DNA of 64,000 bases. Origin: Nicotiana tabacum (lineage: Eukaryota > Streptophyta > Magnoliopsida > Solanales > Solanaceae). Location of the stretch: contig NC_134087.1 in assembly GCF_000715075.1 (NCBI RefSeq), positions 160,133,436-160,197,435 of the forward strand, in the 5' to 3' direction. Both the position numbers and the translations under genes were made by a program. Below, in pieces: positions 44,687 through 56,746 of the stretch; the first letter of the stretch is position 1, and the number at the start of each line of letters is the position of its first letter. The notes under the pieces are model-generated. The model saw nothing but the letters and a program-made list of their open reading frames with translations, did not search any database and was not told where the DNA came from.

Positions 44687-47600
44687 ATTATACGTTCGTC
44701 CTCGAACGTGCTAAGAACTGTGTTGGGGTTGTCCGAAATCACTGTTTAACACCTCGAGCACCTACCCGTGCTACCACAACTCAGCCGGGCACCCTAGCTT
44801 GATCAATCTGAAGATATCCTTTTTCACTTAAGCAAATAAGCCTTAGAGCCCAATTCCCACATTCGGAATTCTCTGCCAGGCCTATTCCAACATACGCTCA
44901 CCGTATCAATATCTAACCGCAGCACCAAAACATAACTGCATACCTTTGCTGAATTCACACCTTGCACCATTTTACTCACAGGACCACAATAACATTCTCT
45001 GATCAAATTAGTCGAAATTCCATGATTCTAATGCTCCCACTGCACCTCATGACCTACATAGGTCTTACTCTAACTCTTACAATACTGCCAAGATGGAAGA
45101 GGTGTGTAGAAATTCATACCCAACTATCGAATCAACAAATCATTCGGTCTATACTCCTGACAAGAACCATCATCTGAACCAAATAATGGTCTTATCTCCT
45201 TAATATACTTCATATAATCAGATTGCACTGATCCTAAATCCAATGATCTCATCTCACCCAGTACGAACTGCTCAGGCAATAAGCTACCCCAGACATGATC
45301 AAAAGCCTCATATGATGCCACAATGTGCCAATGGAAAAGCCTCATATGATGCCACAACTCAAACGCGATACCAAAAGGAAAACGAACTCTGAAAAGGAAA
45401 TCCAATTACCTCGCTCGCGAATCATACATACGATGCAGTCAACATAATTAAACAGACACCCCGCTCGCGAATCATACATGTGACGCGGGCACACAGCTAA
45501 TACGGGTTTTCCTCAGAAAAATAGGAAACGAAACACATAAAAACGGATACGGGAAACTATACTCAACATCACACTGTTGCGTCGCGCAACCCGATCCAAA
45601 CAACATACCCATGGCGGCGTGCCACCCGATCCACACATAAAATTCACATAAATAGATAAACACCGAGATAGATTGCTCATTACAATAAAATACCGAATAT
45701 CGGCCACAAGCACGCTAAGTGCATAATACCATCCCTGGGAAGACATATAGCGTTATAACCTACAAACTCAAGCACACAGAGGTGCGATATACGATCTGAA
45801 TCTCAAGAGCCATTCTGCTCATATAACATCATCTCTACGTGGAACCTCAACACATAAGAAATTCACCAAGCCGTCTCACAACTCACACGACGCAATATAT
45901 CATTAAATGAAATAGCTGACGACGAAATAACACCCCGACTACTCTTCCATAAGAAGCGCATTGCTAAATGAACATATCTAGCCTGATATAGATCCCATAT
46001 TCACATTTAAATCCATCCACAAACCTCAAGTTGATTCTGGTCGCACTTAACTAGGCTAATAACCTTTTAAAGATGCATAACAACTCCCCTTTTCTCATAA
46101 CACACAAAAACAACTATCATAACCGGAGTAATCTTCCACAGTCCACAACCCAATAAACCGAGTGCCCTCCAGGCATCAATTCTCAATTTAACGACATCAC
46201 CACAATCTTCATACTTGGTTTAACTCCTCAATCAATCAAGTGACTACATGCCACACTTATACAACCTCCCCCGTGGGGCACGCTCCCACAACCTTCCGTA
46301 ATAGATAACAGGTCTGTACATCTAAACCCACGGCCGCACTAACGCTGAAAAGCGATCAAGAATCCTTAACCAGAGTGCAAAACCTTTTTCACGCAATGTC
46401 GATCTCAGGTGATGCTGAAGACAATACCAACTTACTTTAAACATCGAAACTCCTTTCCTGATCATCCGAGCTCGTGACATCCTTGGCAACACCGAACTGC
46501 AACCTTGATCCTCACTTCAAATTCCATGCCACTCACTGCATCCAACATGCCAATATATGATAGAACATGATTTTCATCATAACTCCGGAACCACTAATAG
46601 ATTAACACTACATAATATAAAAACTTTTCACTTAACTCACTTTAGGAGAAGCATAGCAACACATAGGTGAATTCTCAAACTATAGAATATGCAAATCTCT
46701 AAGTAGTGGTCTAAGCCACCATGCCCCTTCCGGGATCCGCCTACACATAACAGGCCATAACAGTAGAATACTTCTGAATAACATCAATTACGGCGGCCGA
46801 CAAGCCTCACACGTACCATCATAAATCACTTGCATAACTTGGTCATGCTGTAGGAACTGATCACTACCACTAATATGCAAATTCAACTATGGCTAATCAA
46901 TCTATCTCCTTCCAATTTATCCTGATTGCCTTAGAATTAATAATAATGCCATTCAACACATAACACACTCCATCCGCACTCATCCCGAGTGACCTTGAAT
47001 CACGAGACCATGCTGTCTCCAATCCCTCTAACCATTTCATACCTCCCTTGTGTGCACATTCGAATCTCAACTGGCATGCGCATTCTGATAATCCATCTAC
47101 GAATCCGAAGCCTTTTCTCATTTTCCTTCCAAAACATCCTAGAACATTTTGGGCCTCTTTTAATAAGCTGCTACAAAAGCTTGATTCTTAACCGTACCTA
47201 TAGGCTCGAAATCATTAGGTACCACACTTTAACTTTTGAATTCACTAGGACCGCTATTGAGAGCCACCCGGTCTGACTTGGCCCCGAATATAATCAACTC
47301 CATGAATCTTCTAGAACACGAATACCCCCTCGACGAAGCACCTGGCAGAATCACTTCCCTTGAAACCCGCATCTATACAAGGCATAAATCCTGAATCCTT
47401 CCCTAAGTCTGAACATGAGCCAATAAGGCCAACCATAGCACACCTTTAACAATTCCTTTGCTCAAATTACCACTTACGTTTTTTCCCATAGTTGAAGTAA
47501 CCCATCAATATGCTAATAACCAGAAACCTCGCAAGTAGTTAACCATGCAACCCAATCATAGGCGGCGGTACTCTCCCACTTAGCTTGAAGCCACTATTAC

Positions 47601-49148
47601 ACAACTATAGAATCACCAGGATTCTTTATCTCTTATTGGCATAACCTTGCACAATCAACCGCCAAAATTCTCAGGATCTTTCTGTAAAACCCCTTTTTAT
47701 ACTCTGAATCATCAACCACATTTGCACGACCGGTCTTTTTGCTGTATAACCAATAGAATTCTTCACAGAAGCTTCGCCAACCATGCGGCCGCCAATCTGC
47801 TCACTGGAGATAACCCGCCTGTGGAATTTACGTGCCGACATCTTCCAACGGTGTTGCACGGGGTACAATCACTACGACATCAATAACTCATCCTGAGTCC
47901 GAGCTCACTCACTAGCTGCACAAGTCCATTCACCCCTCATGGACATCAATTAAATGTGTGGCAACATACTTCCATTTCAAAGTTATGTTGTATCCTTCTT
48001 CATTTTAAGTAGCTCCTTTTTGTTATATCAAATCTCCTGCCGCATAATAGCCCATACTTCAAATTAGATCAGTAGACCCCAATCATCAATCACTAAAATT
48101 CCCAAGTCGTTCCAAACTCTCCTTAAGGTGCGTAGTCATCCTAACACAAAGCCCATATGAAACTACGCCACTCTCCCACTTTGGCGGAACTCACCCCTCT
48201 AATCGACCACTCGACCTTTGATTCTTATACCTAGCCTTCTAGAAATTTTAACCACCGCCTGACACTCCCCATATGTCATTCCTCATCCTTTGCTACTCAA
48301 TTGTTGCCTTAATAAAATCTATCTTCGTAGCACTTGAACCCACAAATTGCTACTAACTTTAAACCTTTCCGGAGATCATCTTTCTCGAGCCGTCGACATT
48401 AGAAACACCGATTCAATCCTGAACTACCACACCTCGCGATATCCAACAGTCGTTTCTCCAATATTATTTCACAATATCCTACCCCAAAGGCGAATTGCAG
48501 AAGACCATAACATCGGCGAACTTAACACATACAATCGAGGACGATGACACTACATCGCAGATAAAAATTCCACCATGCTCGAAATTACCAAGTCTCGTTA
48601 CTCCATCTTCCCAGATCTGGACATTCATAGGCCAATTGCTTTTCCTCCGCCGGAAGTGAAATATCATATCTCTGAATCGTGCACTGAGTAGATTTCATTT
48701 CAACTCATTCACCACCCTAACACATAGGTAAGTCTCTTACCATCAAGTCAATACTGTGCGATAACCAATCGGAAGCATCATAGCAACCTGTGCATAGCCT
48801 CCAAGCTCTTAGAAGCACAACTATCGATCCGAAATGATAGAAATTCCACAAGGCAATGACAATAGCTCACCTAACTATACCGGGAGAAACATCCCGCAGC
48901 ACATATGTAATACCATTACAATTCTTCAATTCTCAATTTATAACAAGTGGTTCGCGTCGTGTAAGATTGAGTTGGAAGGAAACAAGGGCAAAAGCCTCAA
49001 GGAATCAAGACGCACGATGAGGAAATCAAGAAGGAAAGTGCTCCTAACAGTCCTGTAGCCTCTCGAAGATAAGTACAGACGTCTCCGTACCTATCCGCAA
49101 GACTCTACTAGACTCGCTCATGACTCGTGAGACCTAAGAGAACCTAGT
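44687..49148 (-). other. Element F internal region, non-coding
   Basis: About 4.46 kb without any recognisable retroelement domain or host gene; the longest frames are short and unlike known proteins. Local features: repeats CCCCGCTCGCGAATCATACAT (45,405-45,485), which match the element's own LTR at 42,450-42,540; and GTTGCGTCGCGCAACCCGATCC-type hairpin modules (45,575-45,640) otherwise found in LTRs. Confidence 0.6.
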
Positions 49149-49160
49149 GCTCTAATACCA
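49149..49160 (-). other. Primer binding site of element F (tRNA-Met type)
   Basis: Minus strand TGGTATTAGAGC, three bases from the LTR end at 49,164. Confidence 0.85.
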
Positions 49161-49163
49161 TGT

Positions 49164-49335
49164 TGTCACGACCCAAAATCCACTAAGGGTTGTGATGGCA
49201 CCGGACACCACTATCAGGCAAGCCAACTACAATTTACTAGCAATTTCTCATTTTAATTATTTTGAAATCATTTCCTTTAAACAAATAAATAATAAATAAT
49301 AAACTTCGCTGGATAAATGAGGATGTCTTTACAAT
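49164..49335 (-). mobile_element. Element F 5' LTR, terminal fragment
   Basis: Matches 41,622-41,793 nearly base for base (…GGATAAATGAGGATGTCTTTACAA), then switches abruptly to the RT of element G. The upstream ~2.9 kb of the LTR are missing. Confidence 0.85.
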
Positions 49336-50577
49336 CACGTTGTTCATCAAATGCATGAACGTTGCTGGGGCATTGGTCAGCCCAAAAGACATCACTAAGA
49401 ACTCATAATGACCATATCGGGTCCTGAAAACTGTCTTAAGAATATTCGAGTCTCTGATCTTCAACTGGTGATAACCTGAACGGAGATCAATCTTGGAGAA
49501 CACCCTCGCTCCTTGAAGCTGGTTGAATAAATCATCAATGCGAGGCAAAGGATACTTGTTCTTAACTGTTACTTTGTTCAACTGCCTATAATCAATGCAC
49601 ATCCTCATAGTGCCATAATTCTTCTTCATAAATAGAACCGGCGCACCCTAGGGCGACACACTAGGTCGAATGAACCCCTTATCAAGGAGTTCCTGAAGTT
49701 GCTCCTTTAACTCCTTCAACTCCGTTGGTGCCATACGATATGCCGGAATAGAAATAGGCTGGATGCCCAGCACCAAATCAATATCCTTATCTGGTGGCAT
49801 ACCCGGCAGGTCTGCAGGAAACACATCAGGAAAATCCCTCACAATTGGAACAGAATCAACACTGTAGGCCTCTACACCGACATCCTTCACAAAGGTTAAA
49901 TACGAAAGACAACCCTTCCCAACCATATGTTGGGCCTTCAAGAATGAGATCACCCTACTAGGAACATGATCAGTCAAACCTCGCCACTCAATCCGTGGCA
50001 CACCCGGTATAGCCAATGTCACTATCTTAGCATGATAGTCCAAAATAGCATGACACGGAGATAGCCAATCCATACCCAATATAACATCGAAATCCACCAT
50101 ACGTAACAACAAAAGATCCACTCGGGTCTCCAAACCCTTAATAGTCACCACACACGACCGATACACACGATCTACAATAACAGTATCGCCCACCAAAGTA
50201 GATACATGAACAGGTGAAACAAGAAACTCACGGGGTGTATCTAAATAACGAGCAAAGTATGATGACACATAAGAATAAGTGAAATCGGGATCAAATAATA
50301 CAGAGACATCTTTGTGGCAGACTAAGACAATACATGTGATCACATCGTCTGAAGCAATATCATCAGTTCTAGTTGGAAGTGCATAGAAACGGTCCTGACT
50401 GCCACCTGATCGACCTCCCCCTCTAGGGCGACCCCTAGCTGACTGACCTCCACCCCTAGCTGCCTGGGTGGGTGATGGTGAAGTAACTGCGTAGAGGCCA
50501 ATGGTTGACTCCTCTGCTGAGATGAACTCGCAAGACGACGAGGACATTGCCTCCACATATGACCCATCTCTCCACAC
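49336..50577 (-). pseudogene. pol: Element G protease and partial reverse transcriptase
   Basis: Tekay-type Gypsy on the minus strand. The protease active-site region reads LFDPDFTYSYVSSYFA (about 50,270-50,310; Gly-Ser of the usual D-x-G-S box replaced by Asp-Phe, so inactive as it stands). VDFDVILGMDWLSPCHAILDYH follows. The RT begins [37 protein letters not shown], a TAG for Trp at 49,648, then [37 protein letters not shown] and [19 protein letters not shown] (to 49,336). It is cut before the catalytic DD box, at the fusion with element F. RNase H and integrase are absent. Confidence 0.88.
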
Positions 50578-51866
50578 TCATAGCAACTCCCGAGTGCTAG
50601 AGACGAGGACAGAAGAGAACCCCTAGCACCAGAATGACTAGCAAATGCACCTGGCATAGAAGAGCCATGAACTGATGTAGCACGGGATGAACTCTGAGCT
50701 AGAAGGGCACTAAGTGATGACTGGCCCTAATGAGAATTGTGAGAACCATGACCCGATGACGCCCCACGATAACCTAGGCGAGCTGGCTGAGCATTCCCGA
50801 ATGGACGACCTTTGTCGTGCTGAAACTGACCTCTCGAATGAGAACCACCATAACTACCAGATCCCCGAGGCCTCTTGGCCTCCCTCTTATCTCGCTCCTG
50901 GCGGCGAACTGACTCAATCTCACCGGCAATGCCAACAACTTCCTCAAAAGTAGCACCAGACACCCTCTCCCAAGTCATGAGAATAGGAAGCTGAAACCTC
51001 ATAATCCTCTCTCTATCTGTCGGAACCAACCAAATAGCATGATGAGTTAACTCTGAGAACCTCATCTCATACTGCATCACAATCATTTCTCCCTGACGCA
51101 ACCACTCGAACTACCTGCGTAGCTCCTCTCTGCAAGACTGTGGCACATACTTCTCCAAAAAGAGAACAGAGAACTGCTGCCAGGTAAGGGGTGCTGTACC
51201 AACAGGCCTACGCCTCTCATAAGCCTCCTACCAAGTGAAGGCAACTCTATAAAACTAAAAAGTAGTGAAAGTGACCCCGCTGGTCTCCAGAATACCCGAT
51301 GTACGAAGAATCCTCTGACACCTGTCCAAGAAACCGTGGTCATCCTCACCCTCTGCACCACTGAAAGTCGGAGGCTGAAGTCTACCAAACCTCTCCAACC
51401 TAAGTTGCTCGTCCTATGGCATGGCAGGAGCTACATAGTCCTGAGCAGCTGCAACCAGCTGGGCTAGATGTGCCCCCGGTGTCTGAAGTCCTTGTATGAC
51501 CTGCTCAGGTGTGCGAGCGGCGGGAGTCTGGTTGCCTCCCCTGAACTGAGAAGTAGTTGCGGCTGTAGTAACTGAATCCACCTGATCTAGGCCAGTGCAT
51601 ACTGTTAAAATCTGAACCAAGGCCTCCTGAAAACCCGAAATCACAATGGGCACAATTGGTGCTTGAGCTGGTGCTACTGGAGCATCCACAACTAGGACCT
51701 GATCCTGAACTAGGGCGACTGGTGGATCTGCAGGTGCTGCCCTAGCTGTGGTGCGGGCCACACCGTTGCCCCTACCATGGCCTCGACTACGTCCTCGGCC
51801 TCTAGCGGCCACAGTTGGTGGTACTGGTAGTCGTCCATCCTGACCAATAGCGTGTGTCCTCACCAT
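50578..51866 (-). pseudogene. gag: Element G gag
   Basis: Starts MVRTHAIGQDGRLPVPPT at 51,866 with a basic Gly/Arg-rich leader (ARGRGRSRGHGRGN) and an Ala/Pro-rich segment to a TAG at about 51,414. The Gag core continues in other frames: 51,388-51,083, then MIVMQYEMRFSELTHHAIWLVPTDRERI (51,083-51,000). The zinc knuckle CYECGEMGHMWRQC (about 50,540-50,583), a perfect C-x2-C-x4-H-x4-C, is still intact. Frameshifts and stops separate the parts. Confidence 0.85.
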
Positions 51867-52052
51867 CTGTGAGAGAATAGAATAACAGAAGTTTAGTACT
51901 CGGATCAACAGATTCGCACGACAAGAATTTCAAGAATATGAAGTTTTTCCTAATGGTTCTGCAGCCTCTCGAGGATAAATACAGAAGTCTTCGTACCGAT
52001 CCGCGAGACTCTACTAAACCTGCTCATGACTTGTGAGACCTATGTAACCTAG

Positions 52053-52064
52053 GCTCTGATACCA
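52053..52064 (-). other. Primer binding site of element G (tRNA-Met)
   Basis: Minus strand TGGTATCAGAGC, three bases inside the LTR end at 52,068. Confidence 0.92.
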
Positions 52065-52487
52065 ACTTGTCACGACCCTAAACCCAGACCCGGTCGTGAT
52101 GGCGCCTCTCGTGAAGACAAGGCCAGCCGACACAACGCCCAATTCATTTTAAGCAATTAAAATAACACAATTTAAGTCTTTAACATGATTAAATCCCAAA
52201 TAAATAGTGAAACAGTTTTGCAGAATAGACACAGTCCGACATCGGGGTGTCACCAGGCATGAGAATCTATCATAAGCCTACAAGTCTGAAAGAGTTTACA
52301 CAATCTATTACATAATTAGGACAAGGGAAATAAAATAGGAGGGAGAAACACTGGGTTGTGAACGCCGAGCAGCTACCTAGTGGACTCTGAATAGCCTGCT
52401 GAGCAATCAACCCTCATTGGCAAGACCTGAAGCTCTTGAATCTGCATACAGGATGCAGGGAGTAAAGTGAGTACTCCAACTTAGTGA

Positions 52488-52492
52488 GTAAT
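52488..52492. repeat. TSD of Athila element H, left (GTAAT)
   Basis: GTAAT before TGATCGCAGCC; matching copy at 60,380-60,384. Confidence 0.88.
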
Positions 52493-52965
52493 TGATCGCA
52501 GCCAACTTGACGCTACACTAAGGTAGGAAGAGAGAGTGAACAATAACTTTTAGGGGTCTTAGTGTAAAAAGTTCGAAAAGTGTAAATAGTGACCCATGGG
52601 TTCTATTTATAGAAAAACAGTGGGACCCATACCTACCTACCAGCGCAGCCGCACAAAACCGACCACGGACCGAGCTGGGTTTGTTCAAATGAAGCTTGAG
52701 TAGGCAACCTCTGCGGACCGCACAAAACAGACCGTGGCCGCGGAGGTCCACCGCGGACCGCACTAAATGGAATGCGGCCGTGGTGGCAAACTTCAGAGAG
52801 CACCGCTTTTCACCATCACCAGTGCGGATCACACAAAAGCAACCGCGGTCGCACTGGCAATCTTCAGAGACTGGTCACTTTTTTCAAACTATTTTGCATT
52901 ACATCAACTGAATCTCTGCAACATCTCACAATCAGTTAGCTCAAAAACCAAACCTACACTATCAA
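52493..52965 (-). mobile_element. Element H 3' LTR, short and divergent
   Basis: The first ~55 bp (52,493-52,548) match the 5' LTR end at 58,873-58,930. Beyond that only a TATA box (CTATAAATAGAAC, 52,600-52,612) and GCGGACCGC-type words (52,640-52,860) correspond. A possible LTR start (TGATAGTGTAGG) is near 52,963. No clear PPT is seen. Expected length from the 5' LTR is 1,507 bp; here at most about 470. Confidence 0.55.
52640..52860 (-). promoter_or_regulatory. GC-palindrome patch in Athila 3' LTR
   Basis: Words GCGGACCGCACAAAAC, CCACCGCGGACCGCAC and GTGCGGATCACACAAAA occur, upstream (in LTR sense) of the TATA box at 52,603-52,612. Confidence 0.6.
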
Positions 52966-53059
52966 GAAAACACAGAAAACAACAATAATAAAAAGACATG
53001 GGTTGCCTCCCAAGCAACGCCTGATTTAACGTTGCGGCACGTCGCATGTTACCAGCACA

Positions 53060-53872
53060 TCACTTTAGATAGAGAAGTGCCACCACGTGGCCATCATCAA
53101 ATTTCCCAAGATAATGCTTGACCCGATGTCCATTGACTCTGAATACTTCACCATTCTTGTTCCTTAGATCAAGAGCACCAAATGGGGTCACGAACACAAC
53201 TTCAAACGGCCCACTCCACTTTGACTTGAGCTTACCCGGAAACAGACGTAACCGGGAATTGAACAAGAGAACCTTATCTCCAACCTTGAACTCCTTGCCC
53301 CGAGCATATTTGTCGTGAAGGTACTTCATTTTGTCCTTGTACAAGGACGAGCTGGAGTAGGCATGGAATCTAAACTCATCAAGCTCATTAAGTTGTTCAA
53401 CCCGTAGATTTGCCGCAACATCCCATTCTAAGTTCAACTTCCTCAAATCCCATATGGCCTTGTGCTCTAATTCCACCGGAAGGTGACAAGCTTTTCCAAA
53501 CACTAACCGATACGGTGACATACCAATCGGAGTTTTGTAGGCCGTCCAATAAGCCCAAAAAGCATCATCCAACTTTTTCGACCAATCGGTCCTATTAGCA
53601 TTGACCGTTTTAGACAAGATACTCTTAATTTCTCTGTCGGAGACTTCCACATGGACACTAGCTTGGGGATGATAGGGGGTCAAAACCTTATGATTGACAG
53701 CGTACTTAGAAAGCAACGTGTCGAAAGCCTTGTTGCAAAAGTGAGACCCCCCATCACTAATAATAGCACGAGGAGTGCCAAACCTTGTGAAAATACTCTT
53801 TTTCAAAAAATGCCACAACACTCCGGGCTTAATTGTTGGGCATAGCCACGGCTTCAACCCATTTTGAGACAT
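53060..53872 (-). pseudogene. pol: Athila integrase core and C-terminus
   Basis: An open 270-codon stretch. The second catalytic Asp lies in [14 protein letters not shown] and the Glu in [13 protein letters not shown], with the first Asp just upstream in another frame (around 53,870). Then [38 protein letters not shown] and the C-terminal DNA-binding part [28 protein letters not shown] follow. Integrase joins the cDNA to the host DNA. The frame differs from the upstream RNase H frame because of an indel near 53,870-53,960. Ends with a stop at 53,060; a conserved Athila trailer (GGCGTTGCTTGGGAGGCAAC, 53,003-53,022) follows. Confidence 0.9.
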
Positions 53873-53911
53873 AGTCCACCGCTACGAGAATGTAAGTGTT
53901 CCCACAAGAGC

Positions 53912-54985
53912 TCACAAAAGGACCCATGATACTGATGCCACAAACATCAAAAATATCCACTTCGAAATTGTATTGAGGGGCATCTCATCCCTTTTTGAAA
54001 TTCCACCGGCTCTTTGGCACTCATCACATCTATTCACCAATTCGCCCGCATCTTTTAATAGGGTGGGCCAATAATATCCGCAACTAAGCACTTTATAAGC
54101 CGTTCTCGCCCCGCCATGATGGCCACCATAGGGTGAAGAATGGCAAGACTCAAGGACACTCAATTGTTCTTCCTCGGGGACACATCTACGAATCACACCA
54201 TCCGTGCAAATCTTGAACAAGTATGGCTCATCCCAATAGAAATCCAAACTATCCCGCTTGAGATTTTTCCTTTGGTTAGAAGAGAGCTCACACGGGATTA
54301 TTCCGGTCACAAGGTAATTGGCAACATCGGCAAACCATGGCATATCCTTCATTGACACCGCAAGGAGTTGTTCGTCGGGAAATGAATCATTGATCTCAAG
54401 GCCGTCACATGGCCTCCCCTCCTCCTCCAAGTGGGACAAGTGGTCCGCCACTTGATTATCACTACCCTTCCGATCAACAATTTCTAAATCAAACTCTTGA
54501 AGAAGTAACACCCATCTGATCAATCTCGCCTTGGAGTCTTTCTTGGTCATCAAATACCTAAGGGTGGCGTGATCGGTGTGCACTATAACCTTGGCCCCCA
54601 TAAGGTAAGGTCGAAACTTTTCCATAGCAAACACAATAGCCAACAATTCCTTCTCGGTGAAAGTATAATTTCTTTGAGCCTCATTCATGGTTTTGCTTGC
54701 GTAGTACACCGGATGAAACATCTTGTTGATTCTTTGGCCCAGAACAGCCCCAACCGCAATGTCACTAGCATCACACATGAGCTCAAAAGGCAAGCTCCAA
54801 TTTAGTGCGGTAATGATAGGGGTAGAAGTCAACTTGAGCTTGAGAAGCTCGAATGCTTTCATACAACTCTCATCGAACAAGAACTTTGCATCTTTCTCTA
54901 GCAACTTGCACAATAGATGTACCACTTTAGAAAAATCCTTTATGAACCTCTGGTAGAAACCCGCGTACCCAAGGAAACTCCTCAC
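53912..54985 (-). pseudogene. pol: Athila RNase H and integrase zinc finger
   Basis: A 357-codon stretch. It begins with the RT connection ([19 protein letters not shown]). RNase H has catalytic residues in [37 protein letters not shown] and [14 protein letters not shown]. Then a spacer and the integrase HHCC finger ([22 protein letters not shown] … [10 protein letters not shown]), and QYN-type text in a shifted frame at the end. The frame is offset from the RT by an indel near 54,985-55,010. All catalytic acids of RNase H are present. Confidence 0.9.
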
Positions 54986-56061
54986 CTCTTTGACAGAAGT
55001 AGGGGGAGCCTCGAAATAACCTCAATCTTGGCCTTATCAACTTCAATTCCTCGCTTCGAGATCTTGTGAACCAACATTATACCTTCTTCTACCATAAAAT
55101 GGCACTTTTCCCAATTGAGAACAAGGTTGGTGTCTTCACATCGGGCCAACACTCTATCCAAGTTTACCAAGTACTCCTCAAAAGAATCCCCAACCACGCT
55201 GAAATCATCCATGAAGACCTCTAAGATATCCTCCACCATGTCGGTGAAAATAGCCATCATGCAACGTTGGAAGGTCGCCGGAGCGTTACACAATCCAAAT
55301 GGCATTCTAAAGAAAGAGAATGTGTCATAAGGACATGTAAAGGTGGTCTTCTCTTGGTCCTCTGGGGCAATTAGAATTTGATTGTACCCCGAGTAACCAT
55401 CCAGAAAGCAATAGAAAGCCCGGCCAGTAGGACGATCAAGCATTTGGTCAAGGAATGGCAATGGGAAGTGATCTTTTCTAGTCACCTTGTTCAGCTTCTG
55501 GTAATCCATACAAACTCTCCACCCGGTGACCGTTCTAGTGGGAATGAGCTCATTGTTGTCATTGGTCACCACGGTCATACCACTCTTCTTTGGCACACAC
55601 TGCACCGGAGAAGTCCACGAACTGTCAGAAATAGGATAAACCACCCCAGCATCTAGCCACTTGATAACCTCTTTCTTCACCACCTCTTGTATCGCCTCAT
55701 TTAATCTTTTTTGATGCTCCAAGTAAGGCTTTGCATCCTCCTCCAAGATGATTTTGTGCATGCAAAATGCGGGGCTTATTCCCCGAATATCAGCTAATGT
55801 CCATCTGATTGCCCTTTTTTGCTTTTGAAGAATCGCCAAGGTGGCTTCAACCTGCATGTTAGTAAGGCAAGAAGAAAGAATAACAGGTAAAGTAGAATTT
55901 GAACCCAAGAAGTCATACCTGAGGTGTGGAGGAAGTGGCTTCAACTCGAACACCGGTATCTCCTCAATCGATGGCTTTGTTGGTGGAGTTTTGCGGTTTT
56001 CAAGATCTAAAGATAGCCTTCCAAGGCTCATATAAATATGAACCCATACCATGCAATGCAT
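54982..56061 (-). pseudogene. pol: Athila reverse transcriptase
   Basis: A 359-codon stretch covering the RT: RWTLADIRGISPAFCMHKI, PISDSSWTSPVQCVPKK, GWRVCMDYQKLNKVTRKDHFPLP, FYCFLDGYSGYNQI, TTFTCPYDTFSFFRMPFGLCNAPATF and the catalytic box EVFMDDFSVVG with both aspartates. LNWEKCHFMV closes the fingers/palm part. This is the best preserved domain in the window. A frameshift upstream separates it from the protease, one downstream from RNase H. Wording (ADIRGISP, FMDDFSV) is Athila, not Tekay. Confidence 0.92.
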
Positions 56062-56734
56062 TCACACACTCCACTCTACTAGCATCATCATTGACATCCA
56101 TATTAAGAAGCACGGCCTCAAGGGGATCTTCAACATGGATCATGGAACTTGTGTCATCCACTATCACAGCTGTGACAATGTCCATAAATGAACACACATC
56201 CATGCTATTGGGTTGTCTCATTGATTTGCAAACATGGAATACCACCTTCTCACCCCCCACTCGAAAAGTCAACTCACCTGTTTCAACATCAACTAATGTC
56301 TTCCCCGTAGCTAGGAAAGGTCTACCAAGAATAATTGGCACTTCGAAGTCCACCTCACAATCCAATATGACAAAGTCGGCTGGCAATATAAACTTATCCA
56401 CCCAGACAAGCACATCATCAATAATACCTAATGGTCGCTTCATCGATCGATCCGCCATTTGAAGTCTCATTGAGGTAGGTCGAGGTTGTCCAATTCCCAA
56501 AGTTTTGAAGACCGAGTAAGGCATCAAATTTATGCTAGCCCCCAAGTCACAAAGGGCCTTGGCAAAATCTGCACTTCCGATAGTACAAGGGATAGTAAAA
56601 GCTCCGGGGTCCTCAATTTTGGGTGCCATTGAATGCACTATGGCACTCACTTGATGAGTCATTTTAATTGTTTCGCACTCCATTGACCTTTTCTTTGTTA
56701 CCAAATCTTTCATGAATTTAGCACACCCCGGCAT
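56000..56734 (-). pseudogene. pro: Athila aspartic protease
   Basis: Retropepsin-type domain with active site ALCDLGASINLMPYSVF (about 56,505-56,555), the D-L-G-A form usual for Athila. DFVILDCEVDFEVPIILGRPFLATGKTLVDVETGELTF-type flap and second half follow. In the same frame as gag upstream, separated by one TAG at 56,747. Confidence 0.9.
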
Positions 56735-56746
56735 TTTCTCAAGTGC

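Larger units (their letters stand above)
41622..49335 (-). mobile_element. Element F: non-autonomous Tekay-like element without gag-pol
   Basis: Minus strand. It has a 3' LTR (41,622-44,672), PPT, about 4.48 kb of internal sequence, a tRNA-Met-type PBS and the last ~170 bp of the 5' LTR (49,164-49,335). The internal region has no readable gag, RT or integrase in any frame. The first 200 bases after the PBS resemble the 5' leader of elements A and E (…GGTCTCACGAGTCATGAG, CGGAGACGTCTGTACTTATC). It fits a LARD-like derivative mobilised by Tekay relatives. The upstream part of the 5' LTR is missing: sequence switches at 49,336 to element G's RT. Confidence 0.75.

Noticed and set aside
44687..49148. 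Host gene or env-like gene in element F
   Set aside because: All frames are short, with no recognisable domain, signal peptide or membrane segment pattern.
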